Source of the DNA: Datura wrightii
Taxonomy: Eukaryota; Streptophyta; Magnoliopsida; Solanales; Solanaceae
Length of the DNA: 64,000 nt
Direction of reading: 5' to 3'
Assembly: GCA_035772735.1 (NCBI GenBank)
Contig: JASDFA010000020.1
Coordinates: 92,697,001-92,761,000, forward strand
The notes below the pieces were generated by a model, which saw only the letters and a list, made by a program, of their open reading frames with translations, was not told the origin of the DNA and made no database searches. This document shows positions 1-12,094 of this stretch, piece by piece. The translations under genes and the position numbers were made by a program. Every line of letters starts with the position of its first letter. Positions within the stretch are counted from its first letter, which is position 1.

Positions 1-2
1 AG

Positions 3-1124
3 GTGAAAGCAGAGCACCAGAAACCGGGTGGTTTGACTCAAGAGATAATCATACCTATGTGGAAATGGGAAGTAATAAACATGGATTTTGTAACAGGGTT
101 ACCCCGTACTAGACGCAGAAATGATTCCATTTGGGTAATAGTTGACAGGCTGACAAAATCAGCTCATTTCCTGCCAGTAAGGGTTACCTTCTCAGCTGAG
201 GATTATGCCGAATTATATATCAGAGAAATAGTTAGATTGCATGGAGTGCCGGTATCTATTATTTCAGATAGGGGAGCACAGTTTACAGCTAGATTCTGGC
301 AGTCGTTTCAGAGAGGTTTGGGGATGCAGATTAACTTGAGCACAGCATTCCATCCTCAAACAGATGGGCAGGCTGAATGTACAATTCAGACGCTCGAAGA
401 TATGCTACGAGCGTGTGTGCTAGATTTTGGCGGTAGCTGGGATGAGCATCTTTCGTTAATCGAATTTGCTTATAATAACAGCTACCATTCAGCTATTCAG
501 ATGGCGCCTTTCGAGGCATTGTACGGGCAAAAATGTAGATCGCCGGTGGGCTGGTTTGAAACAGGAGAATCAGCATTAGTTGGCCCAGACATTGTTCGGC
601 AGTCCGAGGAAAAGATAAAGCTTATCCGAGAACGTTTACTGACCGCTCAGAGCCGCCAGAAGTCTTATGCAGATAGGCGGCGCAGAAATCTAGAATTTTT
701 GGTAAACGACTGGGTATACCTGAAAGTGTCCCCGATGAAAAGGGTAATGAGATTTGGTAAGAAAGGCAAGCTTAGCCCAAGATTCATTGGGCCATACCAG
801 ATTCGGCGAAGAATAGGCCGAGTTGCATATGAGTTGAACTTGCCTCCAGAATTAGCATCTGTTCACCCAGTATTCCATGTTTCTATGTTAAGGAAGTTCG
901 TAGGGGACCCTTCTACAGTAGTTCCAGTTCAGGATGTTCAGGTCACAGAGGAGTTAGCCTATGAAGAGGTTCCCGTAGCTATCTTAGACAGACAGATTCG
1001 CAGGCTGAGAACTAAAGATGTTGCATCTGTCAAAGTATTATGGCGTAACAGAAATCGAGAGGAAATGACGTGGGAGGCTGAAGAAGATATGAAAACCAGA
1101 TACCCTCACCTATTTCAGGCCTAG
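3..1124 (+). CDS. Element A: partial pol, integrase core plus chromodomain
   Basis: C-terminal part of a Ty3/gypsy Pol polyprotein, cut by the window edge; 373 codons are open, with no ATG start because translation enters from the left. The integrase core has the D,D35E triad at residues 28 (in NMDFVTG), 89 (in ISDRG) and 125 (in GQAE). A GPY/F-type segment follows (PRFIGPYQI), then a C-terminal chromodomain-like tail ending MTWEAEEDM..RYPHLFQA. In chromoviruses this tail tethers integrase to chromatin marks. The sequence is almost the same as element C's integrase, so A and C belong to one Tekay/Del-type family. One visible oddity is Cys just after the catalytic Glu, where C has Arg. No stop or frameshift is seen in this part. 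Confidence 0.93.
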   Translation: MKAEHQKPGGLTQEIIIPMWKWEVINMDFVTGLPRTRRRNDSIWVIVDRLTKSAHFLPVRVTFSAEDYAELYIREIVRLHGVPVSIISDRGAQFTARFWQSFQRGLGMQINLSTAFHPQTDGQAECTIQTLEDMLRACVLDFGGSWDEHLSLIEFAYNNSYHSAIQMAPFEALYGQKCRSPVGWFETGESALVGPDIVRQSEEKIKLIRERLLTAQSRQKSYADRRRRNLEFLVNDWVYLKVSPMKRVMRFGKKGKLSPRFIGPYQIRRRIGRVAYELNLPPELASVHPVFHVSMLRKFVGDPSTVVPVQDVQVTEELAYEEVPVAILDRQIRRLRTKDVASVKVLWRNRNREEMTWEAEEDMKTRYPHLFQA

Positions 1125-1390
1125 TCAGACGACAGGTATGTCCGTATCATTACTTATACAGTATCCTATGATTGTATGTTTGTAAATGATAAAGAAGAAG
1201 TGATATTTAGTTGTCCAGTGAATCTTAGAACATTGTGTGCAGTGCCTGTGTTGGACTTTTCTGCATTTCAGGTTTTTGCGATAGTCCATATTACAGGGGA
1301 AACTCTGCCAAAATTTCTCCAGAAAGTAAAGTAAGCAGTCCTTTAGATAACAGTATACATTCGAGGACGAATGTTCTTAAGGGGGGAGAA
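1125..1390 (+). other. Element A: 3' untranslated stretch with hairpin and polypurine tract
   Basis: Non-coding segment between the pol stop and the 3' LTR. It holds a perfect 7 bp stem (ACATTCG at 1357-1363, CGAATGT at 1368-1374) with an AGGA loop. A purine run, AAGGGGGGAGAA (about 1379-1390), ends exactly at the LTR and is the expected primer for plus-strand DNA synthesis. The same order is seen in elements B, C, F and E. Confidence 0.8.
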
Positions 1391-1511
1391 TGTTACACCC
1401 CGTGGAATTCCTGGCACCTAGACGACCTATTCGCACGTTGGTTAAGCATATTAGAAGGCCATACGTGCTAGAGAAAGGCCGGGAAAAAGGTCGAACGAGA
1501 AACCCGTCGAA

Positions 1512-1626
1512 CCATCGCGGGAGGAGCCGAGGCAGAGCCCCTCCGCGATGGCAGCGTGTCACGGAGGTGAGGCCTCCGCGATGGCTCCGTGACACGTTGC
1601 CCAAGTTCAGGCCCAAGTATATAAAG
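1512..1626 (+). promoter_or_regulatory. Element A: LTR core promoter with two palindromes and a TATA box
   Basis: First inverted pair CCATCGCGG (1512-1520) / CCGCGATGG (1543-1551). Second pair GTGTCACGGAG (1556-1566) / CTCCGTGACAC (1585-1595) with an 18-base spacer containing CCTCCGCGATG. TATATAAAG lies at 1618-1626, 22 bases after the second palindrome. The same module is in element C (48686-48756 and 56532-56602) and, surprisingly, in the unrelated element E. Confidence 0.7.
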
Positions 1627-2798
1627 CCCCACTTCGGTTTAAAGTCACTTAACACTTAAAAATTTCCAGAAACACGCAGTAAGCAGAGGAAGACGAAGGA
1701 AAATTATATATTTTCTTCCGATTACGCTGCCAAACGCTGCCCAAACGTAAATTAATCCTAGATACCGAAGTATTTAGCAGCAGAGAGCATTTCTACGGAT
1801 TTAGTTTCGTGAAATACAGCCGACGAATCGGCGAGTCACCGAACTAAGGTAAGTAGAATTGCTCTAAATTAATGTCTATGTGTTCCTAGCTGAGAAGTGA
1901 ATACTTCTCCCTTCTGGGCCGCTGAAAAATAGCGAGTTTTCAACCGTCTTTCGATAAGCCTAAGTTTAGGCTATAAACTATATCGAAAGTAACATTGCTC
2001 TTTACAATAAAGCTGTATTTAGTATTGATTGACGTATTTATGAATGCAATTGGGAGAAAATAGTTGAAGTATCGGCCGAGCCTCGTCCGACGGACGAATA
2101 GTCAAAGATAAGGTATGTAAAGTTAGTTTCCTCGGCAAGTTAAGTAATATTGAGCCAACATAGTAATTTACAGACCAGTAGAATGTTCAGAAGTCGAGTA
2201 TTGTATTATTATGAATATTGGTACAATGTAAGAAGCTTTGGGTTGTAACATGTACGAGACTTATCAGTATGATATAGATTCGGACGTAAGTGATTAAGAT
2301 TGCCCAGTATATTCAGTATGTGATGTAATATGCCATGTTAAGATATTGTTGTGTTCAGCTGAAACCCCGCGAAGTAATACAGTATATGTAAAGCATTCCA
2401 GACATAGAATAGCAATTAAATAAAGTTTAGAAAGCATGTTAGAAATAGGAAATCATGTTAATATAGAAACTCAGTAAACAGTATAGCTTTTAGCAGAAAC
2501 ATCATCTTGTATAGCATTGCTCCAGTACAGTTTGACAGGAGACTATATTCGTATTTATATTTACCTGCCTCAGCACGTATCAGACACTTACATATTACTA
2601 TTAGTAGCTCAGCAGGTATATATACGATACCTTACCCCTGTTAGCCTTAGCATGTGAGATACACAGACGGCATGACTAGTTGAGACCGTTGTATTGATTG
2701 GGGTTGGATTACCTAGCATCCATGACCGCCCAGGGTTAATAGCTGTATCGACTCGTCTGCCAGAGGACGAGGATACGTCGCTCTACGGAGTGGCATGC

Positions 2799-3311
2799 CG
2801 TCCCGCAAGGGGACGAAGATGGGATGCCAGTTTCCCCATATTGTGCCTTGGTCGGCCCTTATACACCCCCGTCGAGCGGGTACGCCCGGGGTGTTGATTT
2901 TGGAGTCCTTCGGACTCAGGTATAGTTATAGTCAGGGGCTCAGCGAGCCCAAGTGCATAACTAGGGACCGGCAGGATGCTTACAGCCACTATAGGAGATG
3001 GGATGACCGGGGTAGGGGCATAGATTCTGTGTTGATTGTACCTCCCGGCTTATGGGGGCCGGGCAAGGTTTGTGTGTGCCATGTTATGTTATGTATGTTA
3101 TGCTATGTTACATTAGACATGGGTAGATTAGTAGTAGAATGATACGTCTCCAGATATGACATCTACTCCTCCCAGTATGATTGAGAACAGGTATGACTTA
3201 CATCATCAGACAGATAATCTAGTTCTTCCTATTTCAGTTTCGTCAGTTATATTATTGATTTCAGATATCTTTTTCAGTTCTTGCTTTACATACTCAGTAC
3301 CAGCGGTACTG
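2799..3311 (+). other. Element A: string of five short hairpins inside the LTR
   Basis: Perfect stems: CGTCCC/GGGACG (2799-2815), GAGTCC/GGACTC with loop TTC (2903-2917), GGGCTC/GAGCCC with loop AGC (2936-2950), CCCGGC/GCCGGG (3044-3063) and CAGTACC/GGTACTG with loop AGC (3295-3311). All five are kept in both LTRs of element C, sometimes with changed loops. The last has a covarying counterpart in element B at 9801-9817. Position inside the LTR suggests transcribed R or U5 RNA structure, but the transcription start is not known. Confidence 0.6.
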
Positions 3312-4167
3312 ACGCCCGGTGGGGCGCTGCATTACTTGCCTGCAGGTACTCATATACGAGCAGGCGATTCTACGTGACTCCCTGTCAGCGGTCGAGTATT
3401 CAGCTCCAGTCATCCGGAGGCTGAATTCTAGAGGTGTAGTTCAGTTCCTTTTGTTGTATATTATGGGTAGGTCGGGGCCCTGTCCCAATCAGTTCTATTG
3501 CTATTCCTAGAGGCTTGCAGTCTGTAAATATTCCCTGTGGTCAGTTGAGCCGGTCGTGTGAGGCCGTGTAGTTGTTTAGTTGTCAGTATTCTTGCTTTCT
3601 TTTACGTTGGCCGTGTGGGGCCATAGTTTGCCAGTAGTGGTTACCTTGCCGGTCACGTAGCTTTTCAGTACATTATGATTGACTTATAAATAACTAGACA
3701 GCATGATGGCCTTGTCGGCCCGCATAGGTTTCCCTGAGTTGATATATTTCTGGTCAGCTGTTAGTACAGGTACAGGAGGCTATAGGCCAATGGGCCAGGG
3801 GCTGTGTTTACAGCCGTTATATAGCCCTTTGTTTCCAGAAATGTGAGTTAGAGCCAGCCAGGCACCAGATGCGCCCAGGCTTAATAGTCCAGCAGGTCAG
3901 GTCCTAGTAGGGCACCAGGTGCCAGTCATACCCCCCAAGGCGGGGTGTGACAACCTCTTAGTTGGGTTCTTTATTGAAAACGACCGCTTCATACTTTGTC
4001 AGAAAGTGTGTGTTTGAGCATTATCAGTCCTCTGTAGGATCATATACTTTAAAACCTTCTATACAGTGTAGGCCCTCGGCTCCAGCAGGTATCGACAGAG
4101 GTAGATCAGGAGCATCTAGTTCTGGCAGTGGTCCGGATCACACTTATGCAGCGACATGATTCTAAGT

Positions 4168-4600
4168 CATCACCAGATGTTGTGACAGGTATATTGAATG
4201 TTTGCTCCCACTTGGTTTATGCTTTGATAGGTCCAGGCTCTACCTTGTCCTAGGTTACTCCCCTAGTGGCACGAAAGTTTGGTATAGTACCCGAGCTGCT
4301 GCAATGACCATTTTCTGTATCTACACCTGTTGGTGAATCTATTTACATTAGGAGAATCTATCGAGGTTGTATGGTGGAGATTGTAGGCCGCCAAACCTCT
4401 GCAGACCTAGTAGAGCTAGAAATGATTGATATTGATGTAATTATGGGCATGGGTTGGCTAACGTCATGTTATTATGCCAATGTTGAGTGTTGGACGAAGA
4501 CTGTCCGAATTTCACTTCCCAGGGGAGGTAGTGCAGGAATGGAAAGGGAACCCAGCTATGACAAAGGGTAGGTTCATATCCTATCTCTAGGTAGGGAAGC
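4168..4600 (+). pseudogene. Element B: retroviral-type aspartic protease remnant
   Basis: Matches the protease segment of element C by the blocks DVVTG, PGSTLS, ARKFGIVPE, STPVGES and ADLVELEMID. The catalytic aspartate position (DPGS in element C) reads GPGS here; the glycine codon is 4230-4232, so the enzyme would be dead. A TAG stop at 4251-4253 and others break the frame. In a live element this domain cleaves Gag-Pol. Confidence 0.8.
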
Positions 4601-4637
4601 TAATTGCGAAGGGCTATATTTACCATATTGTCAGAGT

Positions 4638-6128
4638 TTGGGATGTGCAAGCAGAATCCCCGACTCTTCAGTCTATTCCAGTGGAATTCCTAGATGTATT
4701 TCTGATGAGCTTCCTGGTGTTCCCCCAGAACGAGAAATTGACTTTTCCATTGATACACTACCAGGTACACAACCTATATCTATTCCTTCTTACAGATTGG
4801 CTCCTGCCAAACTGAAGGACTTAAAGGATAAGCTAAAAGACTTATTAGATAAAGGCTTTGTTAGGCCTAGTGCTTCACCATGGGGTGCACCAGTCTTATT
4901 TATGAAAAATAAAGATGGCTCACTATCAATGTGTATAGATTATTGCCAGCTAAATTAAGTTAATATTAAGAACAGATATCCCCATCGGAGAATAGATGAT
5001 TTGTTTGATCAGTTGTAGGGTGCAAAATACTTCTGAAAAATTGACTTAAGTTCAGGATACTATCAGTACGGGTTCTAGAGAAGGATATTTCAAAAATAGC
5101 CTTCAAAACCGAATATGGCCATTTTGAGTTCCTAGTTATGTTATTCAGATTGACGAATGCCCCGACAACGTTTATGGACCTGATGAACAGCATATTCATG
5201 CCATTTTTAGATTCTTTCTTGTGATTGTATTCATTGATGATATTCTGGTATATTCATGTTCTTGAAGTTGAGCATAGATATCATCTAAGAATAGTACTTC
5301 GGGTCCTCAGAGATCTCAAGCTATGTGCAATGTTCTCTAAGTGTGAGCTCTGGTTAAACTCTATAGCTTTTTTGGGCCATATTGTGTCAGATGTAGGCAT
5401 TCAGGTTGACTCACAAAAGATCAACGTTGTAAGACTTGGCCCATACCCACAACTCCAACCGAAGTTTGTAGCTTTTTGGGTCAGATGGGTATTACAGAAG
5501 ATTTGTGGAAGGATTATCTTCCCTACCAGCACCATTGACAAAGTTGACTCGGAAAGCAGCTAAGTTTCAGTGGACCGAGGCTTGTGAGCAGAGCTTCCAA
5601 GGGTTGAAAGACAAACTAATAACTGCACCAGTATTAGCCTTGCCAGAGGCTTCATAGGGCTATGCGGTATATTGTGATGCTTTAGGCATTGGGTTTGGAT
5701 GTCTTCTGATATAGCACGGTAGGGAGATTGCCTATGCTTTGAGGTAGTTAAGGAAGCATGAGGAGAACTATCCCACCCATGATTTAGAATTATCTACAGT
5801 TGTTCATGCCCTGAAGATTTGGAGGCATCATTTATATGGTGTTCATGTAGACATCTTTACCGATCACAAGAACCTCCAGTATATTTTCAAACAAAAAGAG
5901 TTGAACTTGAGACAACATCATTGGCTTGAGTTGTTGAAGGATTACGACGTAGATATTTTGTATCACCCGGGGAAGGGTAACATTGTAACCTATTCCCTTA
6001 GTCGCAGATCCATGGGCAACTTATCGTATTTAAGGATAGAAAATAGAGAATTAGCTCGAGAGTTGCACCAGTTGTCTAGCTTAGGAGTCCGATTAATAGA
6101 CTCAGATGATAATGGAGTTGTGATCTAG
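4638..6128 (+). pseudogene. Element B: reverse transcriptase and RNase H remnant
   Basis: Reads PGVPPEREIDF, then SPWGAPVLF, MCIDY and the polymerase active-site block FIDD at 5230-5241, all recognisable Ty3/gypsy reverse transcriptase motifs, followed by RNase H blocks (VYCDA near 5670, LYHPGK near 5960). The frame changes repeatedly and stops occur about every 100 codons or fewer. Comparison with the 782-codon open stretch of element C gives the order directly. It is a fossil, useful only for dating and family assignment. Confidence 0.85.
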
Positions 6129-6309
6129 AATACTGCAGTGTCATCTCTAGTTGTAGAGGTGAAAGAGTGACAATACGAAGACCCTAGCCTAGTAAAGCTT
6201 ATAAACAAGGTTCAACAAGAAGAGCTATTGTCCTTTGAGGTAATAGGATACAAAGTCTTGAGGTTCATAGGTCTACTCTGCATTCCATATATGGCGGGAC
6301 TTTGTCAGC

Positions 6310-7522
6310 AGTTTATGGAAGAGGTACATTATTTCCATTATTCTCTTCACCCAGGTTCGATCAAAATGTATCATGATAAAAGAAGATATATTAGTGGCAT
6401 GGGATAAAGAAAGATATTGTTGAGTTGTAGCACAGTGTCCCAATTGCCAGTAGGTAAAAGCCGGGTGGGCTGACTCAGGAGATAGTCATGCTTGTGTGGA
6501 AATGGCAAGCAATCAATATGAATTTTGTTACAGGTTTACCTCGTACCAGGCATAAATTTGATTCTATTTGGGTCATAATTGATAGGCTTGACAAAATCAG
6601 CCTATTTTTTGCCAGTCAGGACTACATTTTCAGTTGAAGATTATGCTGAATTGTATATTAAAGAGATAGTCCGACTGCATGGTGAGGAGCACAATTTACA
6701 ACAAGATTATGGAAATCGTTTTAGATAGGTTTGGGGATGCAGGTTAACTTGAGTACAACCTTTCATCCCCTGACAGATGGCCAAGCTGAGCATACGATTC
6801 AGATGCTAGCAGATATGTTATGGGCGTGTGTGCTAGACTTTGGAGGAAGTTGGGATGATCACCTACCACTTATTGAGTTTTCATATAATAACAATTACCA
6901 TTCTACCATTAAGATGACACCTTATGAGGCTTTGTATAGGCGAAAATGAAGGTCCCCTATAGGATGGTTTGAAGTAGGTGAGTCAGGGTTGATTGGACTT
7001 GACCTAATACATTAGTCTGAAGAGAAAGTTAAGCTCATTAGAGAGAATTTATTGACAGCCTAGCGTCATCAAAAGTCCTATTCTGATATACGGCTTATGT
7101 TGATGACTAGGTATTTCTGAAAGTCTCGGCTATGAAGGGTGTTATGAGATTTGGCAAGAAGGGCAAACTTATCCCTAGATTCATTGGGCCATATCGGATC
7201 CTCCGAAAGATAGCCGAGTGGCTTATAAGTTAGAATTGCCTTCGGGGATAGAATCTATCCATCCAATCTTTCATGTATTGATGCTACATAAGTGTATAGG
7301 AGACTCTTCTCGGGTTGTCCCAGTCGTGGATGTTCAGGTCACGGAGGAGTTGTCCTACGAGGAGACTCCAATTGCTATACTAGATCGACAGGTCCGTAGA
7401 TTAAGGACCAAGGTGTAGATTCTATTAAAGTCTTATTGAAGAATGAAAATGTAGAAGAGATGACTTGGCAAGTTGAGGATGACATGAGGACTAGATACCT
7501 TCACTTATTTCAGACTTTATGA
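6310..7522 (+). pseudogene. Element B: integrase and chromodomain remnant
   Basis: Starts at an HHCC-type segment (YSLHPGS) and runs to a chromodomain tail ending RYLHLFQTL with a stop at 7520-7522. Two of the three catalytic acidic residues are lost: the first Asp reads Asn (codon 6521-6523, in NMNFVTG), and the stretch carrying the second (ISDRG in A and C) is deleted near 6681. The Glu block GQAE is kept. Several stops and frameshifts are present. Confidence 0.82.
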
Positions 7523-7815
7523 CGATAGCACACCGACTCAGACAGTTACAGTTGAGGTGAGATAGTTACTTAGATGTTATATTGTTGCTTTTACTATCAT
7601 TATCACTAGTTATGCGCATTATTGTTGTGGAGTTACGCTATATAGTTGTTTGTAGCATCCTGTGAGACGCCTATATTGGACTTTTCTACGTTTCAGGTTT
7701 CCAGATAGTCCATATTACAGAGGAGACTCTGCCAAAAATTTTCTGCTGATTCCTAAGGACTGAGGCTCTTAAGATTGAATTACATTCGAGGACTAATATT
7801 CCTAAGAGGGAATGA

Positions 7816-10400
7816 TGTTACACCTCACAATTTTTATCGTCTAATCAACATGTGTGTGCGAATGTCATGAGTTCTTAGAGTGTGGAACATGCATGAAAAA
7901 GGGTTGAAGGTGGAATGCATGAGCGCATCATCGAGCGAGCGGGTGGAAGGAGCTAGAGGCAGGCTGCTACCAGCACCGCATTGCGGACCTTCCTCCCACG
8001 CACGGAGCGGTGCGTCATGCCTCTGCCCCTCCATGATAGGAGGCGTGTCGTGGACATTAACCACTGCCCCACTATATATATACATATATATGTTATGTGT
8101 GGTTCATTTTAAATAAGTCACAAAGGCAGCAGCACACCTACGCGATTTCTCTCTAGATTTTCGTCAAAGTGAAGGAAAGTTATGCTATCAAATCACCTCT
8201 AAACCCAAATTCTTCTTGGGTAATGAATTCCGAGGTTACGAATAACGTATCTACGGAGTTGAGTCTTTGAAATTGACTCGGTTTAGCCGAGCCCTGGCGA
8301 GTAGAAATCATAGAAATCATCTCTATCTAAGACTAGTATGTCTACAAGTGATAGTAAGTACTTCTACCCTTCTAATCGATAAGAATTTGTAAGGTTTTGC
8401 TGAGTTGAACTTGTTATGACTTGTTGTCATTGTGTTTTGTGGGATGATATTGCCGGTCTGCTTATTGAAATAGAATAGCCTTATTCCCTTGACGTATGAG
8501 CTAAGATTCGAAGGGATTACAAGTTCTTAATTGAAGTAGGATTGGTTGAGTGGAGTTCGGGAATTGAGATATGTTAAGGCTAACCTCCTTCGGCAAGTTA
8601 TTCTCGTTGTATAGTTGATACGACTTGTGCTTTCATAGTAGTTCATGTTTACGTGTGTTGTAGTTAGTTGCGAGTTGAATTGATATTGTAGCATAGTATC
8701 CCTTATCAGATTAGCCTTATTCCAGCTTTGCCTTTCGTTAGAAGCGGCCTAGAGATTGTTGATTCTTATTGTTGCTACCTAGATTGGATAGTGATGTTTT
8801 GCTGCCTTACCAAGGCCATAGAGGCTTGTGGTTAGTTGTTGAGAATTTCTGGTTAAGTTGGGAAGCATAGGGCGTAGCTTGACGATCTAACTTTCTATTT
8901 TTGATGCCTATATATAGTAAAGCTCTCCTATAGGTCATTGGAGTACCTTGACTCCTACTGGACTAGAATCTTGATAAAGTAGCCTTACCTTCAAATTAGT
9001 AGCACCAGGGTTGCCTAATAAACTAGGTGATAGCTTGTTAGGTGAGCTACCTACTGCCAGTGGTCGTATAATTTCATATGACTTATAGATTATCATATAG
9101 GTCACTTAAAAAACTACCCTAGCTGTTAGTAATTTAATAGACTATATGATACCCTAAATAATGATTTTATCGCTGTTAGATGTGGGGCCAATGCCTCTAG
9201 CTACTCATGTAGAGGCCCAAGTACATGTTGCCTAGAAGGGCTAAGTTCAAATATACCTGCCTACAAGGCTACAGGTTGCTCACAGGAGTTATATGAGATT
9301 TGGAGAAACCAAATTGAGGCCTGTAGATTCATATTGAAGTCTATTCACTTATGGACTTCCCTTATGTCATAGTGGCATTACTGACCCTTAGAGAGGCCTT
9401 GTGTGCTCAGAGTGTAGTTACAGGAGCCCAGAAGACTCAGATACAATTATAGGAGCCCAAAGGGCTCAAACATAGTTAAAGATCCCAAAAGGCTTGGACA
9501 CAGTCTCAAAAGTCGAGTATGCTTTAGTTACAACTTACTTGCGGGGCTACAGTGGTACCGTTAGAGGTATATAAATTGATTCATACTTTTTAGGACTTAT
9601 GTGGGATCCAGGTAGGTTATTCTATATTGATTGTACCTGTCACGCTTATGGGGGCCAGGTTAGGTTCTTGTTTGAATATTACTTGTTAGTTACAGTTCAT
9701 ATTTGTAAGGTTGTATAGGTTAACTTCTGGCTTTTATTGCTGATTACTTTCAGTTCCTCTATCAGATTCTATTTAGTTTATGATTACTGCCTTACATATT
9801 CGGTACATATTGTACTGACGCCCACGCATGGGGCGATATATACTTGCCTGCAGGTTCAGACAGACAGATTCCGAGACCTCCTTAGTAGTCGTTCAGCTTC
9901 AGCAGATTGGTTCGCTCCCTTCCTCTGGAGTTGCCATACCTTAGAGGTTTGCCTGTATTTTAACGTGTATTTTTTGGGTAGGCTGGGGCCCTGTACCGAC
10001 CAATATCTTACTCTTTAGAGGCTTGCAGACTACTAGTTTTGTTAGACATGCGTTGTTGGTCGTGTGGGCCTAGTTGTTTTATCGGTTGGCATCTATTGGC
10101 TTGCATATATGTATAGATGCACTTGTTTTTGTCCTGGGTCTGATTTAGACAATATAGTGGTCTTTTCAGCCTGCATAGAATGATGTTATTATTGCAACTA
10201 TTGGGCCATCTATTTTGCGCAGGTGTTTATGTTGTGGCCTTGTCGGCCTAGGGCTATATTTTGAGCCAAGATATAGCTGATTGTTTTCTTGATTAGGTAC
10301 TGCTGGTATGCACTAGAGGTGTATATTTCCAGCTACTTCAGCTCAGGGTCCAGTGTGGCATTAGTTTCTCTTTATATTGATGTGTTTTTCTTGGATGACT
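7816..10400 (+). repeat. Element B: 3' LTR, right end uncertain
   Basis: Begins TGTTACACCTCAC after a purine-rich AAGAGGGAATGA. It shares the layout of the A and C LTRs: a GC-rich hairpin region at 7930-8060, a TATA-like run near 8072-8092, the motif GTACTGACGCC at 9811, and CTTGCCTGCAGGT soon after. The expected terminus complementary to its start (like GGTGTGACA) is not visible, so the right end, placed near 10400 by similarity, may be truncated. Stops in all frames; nothing coding. Confidence 0.7.
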
Positions 10401-10849
10401 AATATCCTTAGATGAATGTTTAAGAAATTTTGATTACTTTTATGATTGTATTTGTGATAGCCCCAACGGCCATGAGTATTATATTGCTATTATTCAATTA
10501 ATCTTTATGGATAATGAAACAGTTTTTTTGATGATGCCAAAAGGGGGAAGATGTATACGCTTATATTTATAACCCAGTATTCTGATATCCTGACCTGATT
10601 CATCTAAGTGGTTCTTCTACTTATCTTTCTTATCTTTGGGCTAATGGAAAGAGGATGCAAAGGACATGAATTTAACTCAACTTCTTGGAAAGTTAATTTA
10701 ATGATGTCAAAAGGGGGAAGAATATAGGTTGTGCAATATTTTTAACCTATTGACCATTGATTAACCTGTTTCAATCAAAGTGTTTCACATTTTAATACCT
10801 ACAAGGATTACACAAGGACAAGAAGTTTTTCATCATTAAAAAGGGAAAA
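10401..10849 (+). other. Unassigned stretch with Copia-like polypurine tracts
   Basis: No gene seen. Two similar stretches read GATG(C/T)CAAAAGGGGGAAG near 10535 and 10690, and CATTAAAAAGGGAAAA lies near 10835. Runs of this kind precede the 3' LTR in SIRE/Maximus-type Copia elements as I remember them. This is probably the 3' untranslated end of such an element. Confidence 0.35.
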
Positions 10850-11880
10850 TATTTTGGGTTCTATGCAGTTTTGATGATTGAAAAAATAATGATGGAACAG
10901 GTAAGTCAAGTTGTTCTAACAATATATTGTCTCAAGGAGCTGAGTTTGCAACATGATAAAAATGAAATAAAAGACAAGTGTGCAAGAATCAAGGAATGGA
11001 TAATAAAGTATTGTCACATAAATTCAAGAAAATAAACATGTGCTGAATTGAAGTGTTGGAGTTCTACTACAACACTAAAGAAGCAAAGAGTTTGACTTGA
11101 AGAAGGAATCTCACTTAAAGTAAAACTCTAAGTCTAGAAGAGTTTGATTTGATAGGCAGTTCGAAGTGAAACACAACTCTTTGAGGAGTTGTATATATGC
11201 TGAATTGAAAGTATTGGAGTCGACTACAATACTAAAAGAAAGAAGTTTTACTTGAAGAAGAAGTCTCACTTGAAGTATAACTCTAAGTCAAAAAGAGTTT
11301 GAATTGATGAGTAGTTTGAAGTGAAGAACGATTCTCTGAAGAGTTGTGCTTAAATAGAAGTGTAGTCGCTCAGAATATGGCGTGCACTTACAAAGAGAAA
11401 AGTCGATTGGCAAATTAACTTCGGGAGTGAAACCCAAAGAGCAAAGGAGAACGTTGAAGAAACAGGTCCAAAGTACAGAGTCAAACTAAGAGTTTAGCAT
11501 TCTTATATTAGGAGTTTTTCATTGAGTTATATTATTGATGTTATCTTAGTTCAGCGAGTTATAAACTGAACTAGGATTTTTTAGTCTTCAAGTTGGACTA
11601 AATCGAAAGCTTTGGGATTATATACCTTGGGAGGTTTGTGAGTTATAGGAATTAGAGTTTATAATTCCTTAGGTTACAAGTGTTGTAATCAGTTATCTAA
11701 GAGGCTCATTGATTTTAGTGAAGTTGGAAAAAATCTTGTTGAGGTACAAGTCATGGTTTTTCACCTTTATGAGTCGAGTGTTTTTCACGTAAAAATACTG
11801 TGTTCTTTATTTGCTGCTTAAAACTGTTAAGTTGAAACACGTTAGGCAACTTGTTTCACTCATAAGCAATAAGTTAAGTT
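10850..11880 (+). repeat. Degenerate Copia (SIRE-like) LTR
   Basis: Follows a polypurine run and opens with a TTGGGTTCTATG..TTTTGATGATTG stretch, which I recall as typical of the start of SIRE-type LTRs. It ends with GTTTTTCACGTAAAAATACTG and a TGTTCTTTATTTGCTG segment typical of the end. It contains an internal near-repeat (GTTGGAGT.CTACTACAACACTA, about 11057 and 11216, about 159 bases apart). No second LTR is visible. Limits are approximate. Confidence 0.45.
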
Positions 11881-12094
11881 AAGCAACTAAAACTTGATCA
11901 TGCAGATTATCAAATCAAATATAAAAGTAAAAAATTAATATAAATAAATTGAAATATTTATCTTCGTATTTATGATATTATTATGCTTAACAAATGAAAC
12001 AAAAATTAATATCATGATATAAAAAAATTACAAATAAAAGAGTTTGCATGGAATGTGTATTCTAGACACACACATGGAATAAGATTTTTTATAG

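Larger units (their letters stand above)
1391..3952 (+). repeat. Element A: 3' LTR (2562 bp)
   Basis: Starts TGTTACACCCCG and ends CGGGGTGTGACA, a 12 bp imperfect terminal inverted repeat. It aligns along its whole length with the two LTRs of element C. It carries a GC-rich palindromic promoter region with a TATA box at 1618-1626 and a run of short hairpins at 2799-3311. The 5 bases that follow are ACCTC; the matching target duplication would lie outside the window. Short open frames in this block are chance. Confidence 0.93.
3953..7815 (+). mobile_element. Element B: decayed Tekay-like gypsy internal region
   Basis: Right-hand part of an older Ty3/gypsy element in the same orientation as A. 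It begins with a gag-protease linker resembling element C (GRSGASS at about 4100) and runs through protease, reverse transcriptase, RNase H, integrase and chromodomain to a hairpin, polypurine remnant and LTR at 7816. Dozens of stops and several frameshifts break it. Element A sits directly at its left edge, so A most likely inserted into B and the rest of B lies left of the window. Confidence 0.85.

Noticed and set aside
2694..3510. Short plus-strand frames in the A LTR (also in C at 49828-50498 and 57674-58343)
   Set aside because: Present in every LTR copy of the family and disrupted by single-base changes; they are LTR sequence, not genes.
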